From contig NZ_CP097463.1 in assembly GCF_027247405.1 (NCBI RefSeq), positions 4,402,001 through 4,466,000 on the forward strand: 64,000 bases of DNA, written 5' to 3'. Origin of the DNA: Jatrophihabitans cynanchi. Its GTDB lineage: Bacteria; Actinomycetota; Actinomycetes; Mycobacteriales; Jatrophihabitantaceae. Numbering within the stretch: position 1 is the stretch's first letter; every line of letters starts with the position of its first letter. The position numbers and the translations under genes are program-made. Under the pieces are notes generated by a model. The model was not told where the DNA came from. It saw only the letters and a list, made by a program, of their open reading frames with translations, and ran no database searches. Shown here one piece after another: positions 58,918-64,000 of the stretch.

Positions 58918-59569
58918 CCCGCGCCTGAGCGATCGGGTTGGCACCGGACGGAGCGATCAGCCCGAGTTGGACCGACGACATCAGCGCCTGGGCCCGATTC
59001 GTCGCGCCCAGCTTCTCGTAGAGCCGCGCCACGTAGGTCTTGGCCGTGGACAGGCTGACGAACAGCGTGCCGGCGATGGCCGGCACCGACATCCCGTCCT
59101 GGAGCAGGGCCAGTACCTGCGCCTCGCGAGGACTCAGCCGCAGCCGGTCCGGAGCCTGGTCGCGATTGCGCAAAGCCTCGGCCAGGCCGGCCGCACTGAA
59201 CGAAGAGGCCGCCACGGCGGAGTGCCGGATGGCGGCGAGGATCTCGGTGGCCGGCGCGAGCTTGGACACGAACGCGGACGCCCCCGTCTCCAGCGCGCGG
59301 AACAGCACGTCGTCGTGCCCGTTCGAGGTCAAGATGACGATCCCGAGATCAGCACGCAGGTCGCGCAGGTCGCGTGCCAGTGCCCAGCCGCCGTCGAGTT
59401 CGGTATCGATGCTCACCACATCCGGACGCAGCGAATGGGCCAGCTCGAATGCGGTCGACGCGCAGTCCGTTTCGCCGACCGTCTGCAGGTCAGGCTGTTC
59501 GTCGACCATTCGGGCCAGGCCGAACCGCGTTATCGGATGGCTCTCCAGAATAAGCAACCGGACCGTCAT
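58901..59569 (-). CDS. LuxR/NarL-type response regulator with altered receiver
   Basis: A 222-residue regulator. The receiver starts VRLLILESHPITRFGLARMVDEQPDL, with Glu-Ser where Asp-Asp is usual; an Asp remains at the acceptor position in DVVSIDTELDGG, and Lys in AFVSKLAPATEI. The C-terminal LuxR helix-turn-helix reads LSPREAQVLALLQDGMSVPAIAGTLFVSLSTAKTYVARLYEKLGATNRAQAL. Phosphorylation may be absent or unusual. ATG 59569 has a strong GGGGGGA. Convergent with the pilus operon, which it might control; no kinase is nearby. Confidence 0.88.
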   Translation of the reverse strand: MTVRLLILESHPITRFGLARMVDEQPDLQTVGETDCASTAFELAHSLRPDVVSIDTELDGGWALARDLRDLRADLGIVILTSNGHDDVLFRALETGASAFVSKLAPATEILAAIRHSAVAASSFSAAGLAEALRNRDQAPDRLRLSPREAQVLALLQDGMSVPAIAGTLFVSLSTAKTYVARLYEKLGATNRAQALMSSVQLGLIAPSGANPIAQARVTAGR

Positions 59570-59908
59570 GCTTCCCCCCTGGCGCGCGGCGCGAGCAGCG
59601 GCATACCTTCCTCGTCGCTGCCCGCGCCGTGCATTTCCCCCTGTTGTCAGCCGGGCCCTCCACGTGGTAGTGGGCCAAGCCGTGCGGGGACGCTAACACC
59701 CGATCATCCGGGCAGAAAAGCGTTCGTACACGCTTTCACCGAGTGGCAGAAGTGTCGATTGACCAATTCGCGAGGTGTTTGCCGTCGGTATGCCCATATT
59801 GCTAGTTTGTTTCCGCGACAGACATCTCGGCCGCGGCGGCCGGTGATCGCGCATTTGGCACGCGAACTCCGGTTCGCCGCGCAGTCACACCCGGCGGCGC
59901 GTGCCCGA
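59570..59908. other. Intergenic stretch of 339 bases
   Basis: No convincing gene on either strand. It contains the leader of the LuxR-type gene, a seven-pair inverted repeat AAAGCGT-TCGTAC-ACGCTTT at 59717-59736, and an AT-richer part around 59790-59820. I could not match it to a riboswitch. Confidence 0.6.
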
Positions 59909-61027
59909 TCAGCCGTGGAACGACAGCAGCGGGATCGCGGTCTCGACGGGCGTCCACGACCCGTGATAGGCGACCAGGTTGCCGACCAGGTCCGGTTCGT
60001 AACCACGCGCCAGGATCACGGTGTCGCCCTCACAGACGACGACCACATCGCCGATGCGCGCCAGGTGATCGGCCGGCACGGCGCCGAACAGCCCGCGCGC
60101 GACAGCGTCCGCGCGCAGCAAGACCGTCGCCCGCTCCCCCAGCACGCCGCGCCACGTGTCGGCGACGTCGGCAGCCGCACCGTCGACGGTGTGCAGGTAG
60201 CGCACCCGCGGTTCGCCCGCCACGACGCGTACCCCGGCGGCCAGCAGCGGATCGTCGGCCAGGTCGATCCGTGCCGACGGCGGGACGTCCAGCGCGCCGT
60301 GGTCGGCGGTGACGAGCAACGCCGCGTCGCCCGGCAGCCCGGCCACGACGCGCGAGATCAACCGGTCCACCGACCCGGCAGCGCGCTGCCACTGCGGCGA
60401 GGCGATGCCGTGCGCATGCGAGACCGAGTCCAGCGTCGGGTGGTAGCCGTACACCAGCCCCGGGCCGGCGTCGAGCTCGGCGAGGATCCCGGCGGCGAGC
60501 TCGGCGCTCCGCGCCGCTCCCACGTACCGCGGGTCCCCGTAGGCGGCCACCGTCAGCCCGCTGCCGACGAACTCCGGACGGGAGACGACGGCGGTCCGCA
60601 CGCCGGCCGCAGCGGCCCGCGAGAGCAGCGACGGCACCGGCTGCCACTCCCGTGGCGGCGGGTCGTCACGCCAGCTGATGTGGGTGAGCACCCGGTCGGT
60701 GCCCGGAACGTTCAGGGTGAAGCCGAGCACACCGTGCGCGCCGGGCAGCACCCCGGTACCCAGCGTCACCAGGCTGGTCGGCGTCGTCGACGGAAAGGCG
60801 CACGCCAGCTCGGTCAGCACACCGGCGCGGCCGGCGACCGCCTCGGCCAGGATCGGCGCCGAGCGGCCGGCCTCGTCCAGCAGGTGATAGCCCAGCCCGT
60901 CCACCAGCAGCACGGCGATCCGGCGCACCTCACCGAGCCGCTCGGCCAGGCACAGCCGGTCGGCGGTGCCCGGCACGCCGAGCAGGGCGCAGGCACTGGA
61001 CAGGACGTCCCGCAGGCTGCCGGTCAC
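59909..61027 (-). CDS. Alkaline-phosphatase-superfamily phosphodiesterase (NPP-like)
   Basis: A 372-residue enzyme of the nucleotide pyrophosphatase/phosphodiesterase group: first metal site VLLVDGLGYHLL, nucleophile Thr in AFPSTTPTSLVTLGTG, YGYHPTLDSVSHAHG and the metal site LLVTADHGALDVP. No signal peptide, so it is probably cytosolic. Members hydrolyse phosphodiesters or pyrophosphates; substrate unknown. It overlaps the HAD gene start region by four bases (stop of HAD at 61024), forming metH-HAD-phosphodiesterase order. Confidence 0.88.
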   Translation of the reverse strand: MTGSLRDVLSSACALLGVPGTADRLCLAERLGEVRRIAVLLVDGLGYHLLDEAGRSAPILAEAVAGRAGVLTELACAFPSTTPTSLVTLGTGVLPGAHGVLGFTLNVPGTDRVLTHISWRDDPPPREWQPVPSLLSRAAAAGVRTAVVSRPEFVGSGLTVAAYGDPRYVGAARSAELAAGILAELDAGPGLVYGYHPTLDSVSHAHGIASPQWQRAAGSVDRLISRVVAGLPGDAALLVTADHGALDVPPSARIDLADDPLLAAGVRVVAGEPRVRYLHTVDGAAADVADTWRGVLGERATVLLRADAVARGLFGAVPADHLARIGDVVVVCEGDTVILARGYEPDLVGNLVAYHGSWTPVETAIPLLSFHG

Positions 61028-61695
61028 GAGGCGCGCTCGCGCATCAGGGCGGCGAGCCGGTCGACCGACAGCTCGGTCAGCGAGTCCACCAGCACCCGGC
61101 CCGGCCCGAGCGGGATCGGCACGTTGTGCGGCACCGCGACGACCAGGGCGCCGGCTGCCTCCGCCGCGGCGATCCCGGTGGGCGAGTCCTCGATCGCCAC
61201 GCAGCTACGCGGGTCGACGCCGAGCCGCGCGGCGGCGGTCAGGTACGCCTCCGGGTGCGGCTTGCCGTCGACGACCTGGTCGCCGGTCACCACGGTGGCG
61301 AACGCGCCGGCGTGCAACCGGTCGACCACGGTGGCCGCGAGCCGCCGGTAGGACATGGTCACCAGCGCGCACGGCACGCCGCGCTGGCCCAGCTCCGTCA
61401 GCAGCTCGACGGCACCCGGACGCCACGGCACGGACGCCTCGGCGGCGCGCACCACCTCGTCCAGCAGCCGGTCGACGATCTCCTCCGGCGGCAACGGCAC
61501 CGAAGCGTGCTCGCGGATGTAGACCGCCGAGTCGATCAGCGCGTTGCCGACCAGCGCGTAGGCGTGCTCGTCGGTCCATACGCCGCCGTAGGACTCGACC
61601 AGCGCGTACTCCGCGGCGATCCAGTACGGCTCGGTGTCCACGATCGTGCCGTCCATGTCGAACAGCACCGCGGCCAAATCGGGCGGACCGGCCAC
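61024..61695 (-). CDS. HAD-family phosphatase (beta-phosphoglucomutase-like)
   Basis: A 223-residue HAD hydrolase: nucleophile motif AVLFDMDGTIVDTEPYW, motif II LVTMSYRRLA (Thr), Lys and GKPHPEAYL, then VAIEDSPTGIAAAEAAGA. The cap inserts after motif I as in PGMB-like members. GTG 61695 begins immediately after the metH TAG; its stop overlaps the next start. Acts on a small phosphorylated metabolite; which is not known. Confidence 0.9.
   Translation of the reverse strand: MAGPPDLAAVLFDMDGTIVDTEPYWIAAEYALVESYGGVWTDEHAYALVGNALIDSAVYIREHASVPLPPEEIVDRLLDEVVRAAEASVPWRPGAVELLTELGQRGVPCALVTMSYRRLAATVVDRLHAGAFATVVTGDQVVDGKPHPEAYLTAAARLGVDPRSCVAIEDSPTGIAAAEAAGALVVAVPHNVPIPLGPGRVLVDSLTELSVDRLAALMRERAS

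Positions 61696-64000
<2,305 letters not shown>

Noticed and set aside
59570-59908. Possible riboswitch before the LuxR or phosphodiesterase genes
   Set aside because: I looked for cyclic-di-GMP, cyclic-di-AMP and cobalamin patterns and found no conserved core; only one short inverted repeat stands out.

Overview
The window is chromosomal DNA of a high-GC actinobacterium. The signs are a Pup-proteasome locus (Dop and the ARC/Mpa ATPase), a WS/DGAT acyltransferase tail, a mycobacterial-type cholesterol/steroid catabolic cluster under KstR, two REP13E12-type (DUF222-HNH) elements, and many start codons that look leaderless. Genus cannot be read directly; a non-mycobacterial actinomycete (Frankineae-like or similar) is an inference.

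Layout. 0-5.5 kb: end of a WS/DGAT gene, exonuclease III, a secreted FN3 protein, an XRE regulator divergent from a type I methionine aminopeptidase around a strong operator, and a TetR regulator divergent from an MDR oxidoreductase around two identical operators. 5.5-10.7 kb: a membrane-anchored esterase with a DUF2156 acyltransferase-like gene, then an OmpR-type two-component pair. 10.7-16.6 kb: two divergent operons, AraC-VOC-VOC-UvrA-like ABC ATPase and ArsR-MFS exporter, separated by TTTGCAAA palindromes; this looks like a drug or toxin resistance module. 16.6-19.5 kb: SRPBCC protein, phytoene-dehydrogenase-like oxidoreductase, CAP-like membrane protein.

19.5-32.1 kb is the steroid region: hsaB, hsaC and hsaA (frameshifted in this sequence) on the minus strand; kshA, kstD and a second KstD-like flavoprotein on the plus strand; and kstR. 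Five boxes of the form AAC-NN-GTT with flanking symmetry sit upstream of hsaA, kshA, kstD and kstR, so the regulator and its targets can be read from the DNA. KshA (9-alpha-hydroxylation) and KstD (delta-1 dehydrogenation) open ring B; HsaAB and HsaC hydroxylate and cleave ring A. No hsaD was seen here.

32.1-49.4 kb: two REP13E12-type elements in inverted orientation bracket the dop, M48 protease/LemA, TauE, arc, ferredoxin, cobQ, trmI, site-2 protease, signal peptidase I and RecB-like block. The left element lies directly downstream of dop, where pup-prcB-prcA usually follow; none of those three is in the window.

49.5-59.6 kb: a compact Gram-positive type IV pilus operon (CpaE-like ATPase, major pilin, PilT, PilB, PilC, three minor or prepilin-like proteins, prepilin peptidase) and a convergent LuxR-type regulator. 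59.6-64 kb: a phosphodiesterase/alkaline-phosphatase-family protein, a HAD phosphatase, and the 3' part of cobalamin-dependent metH, which runs off the window. No rRNA, tRNA, CRISPR array, transposase or prophage was found.
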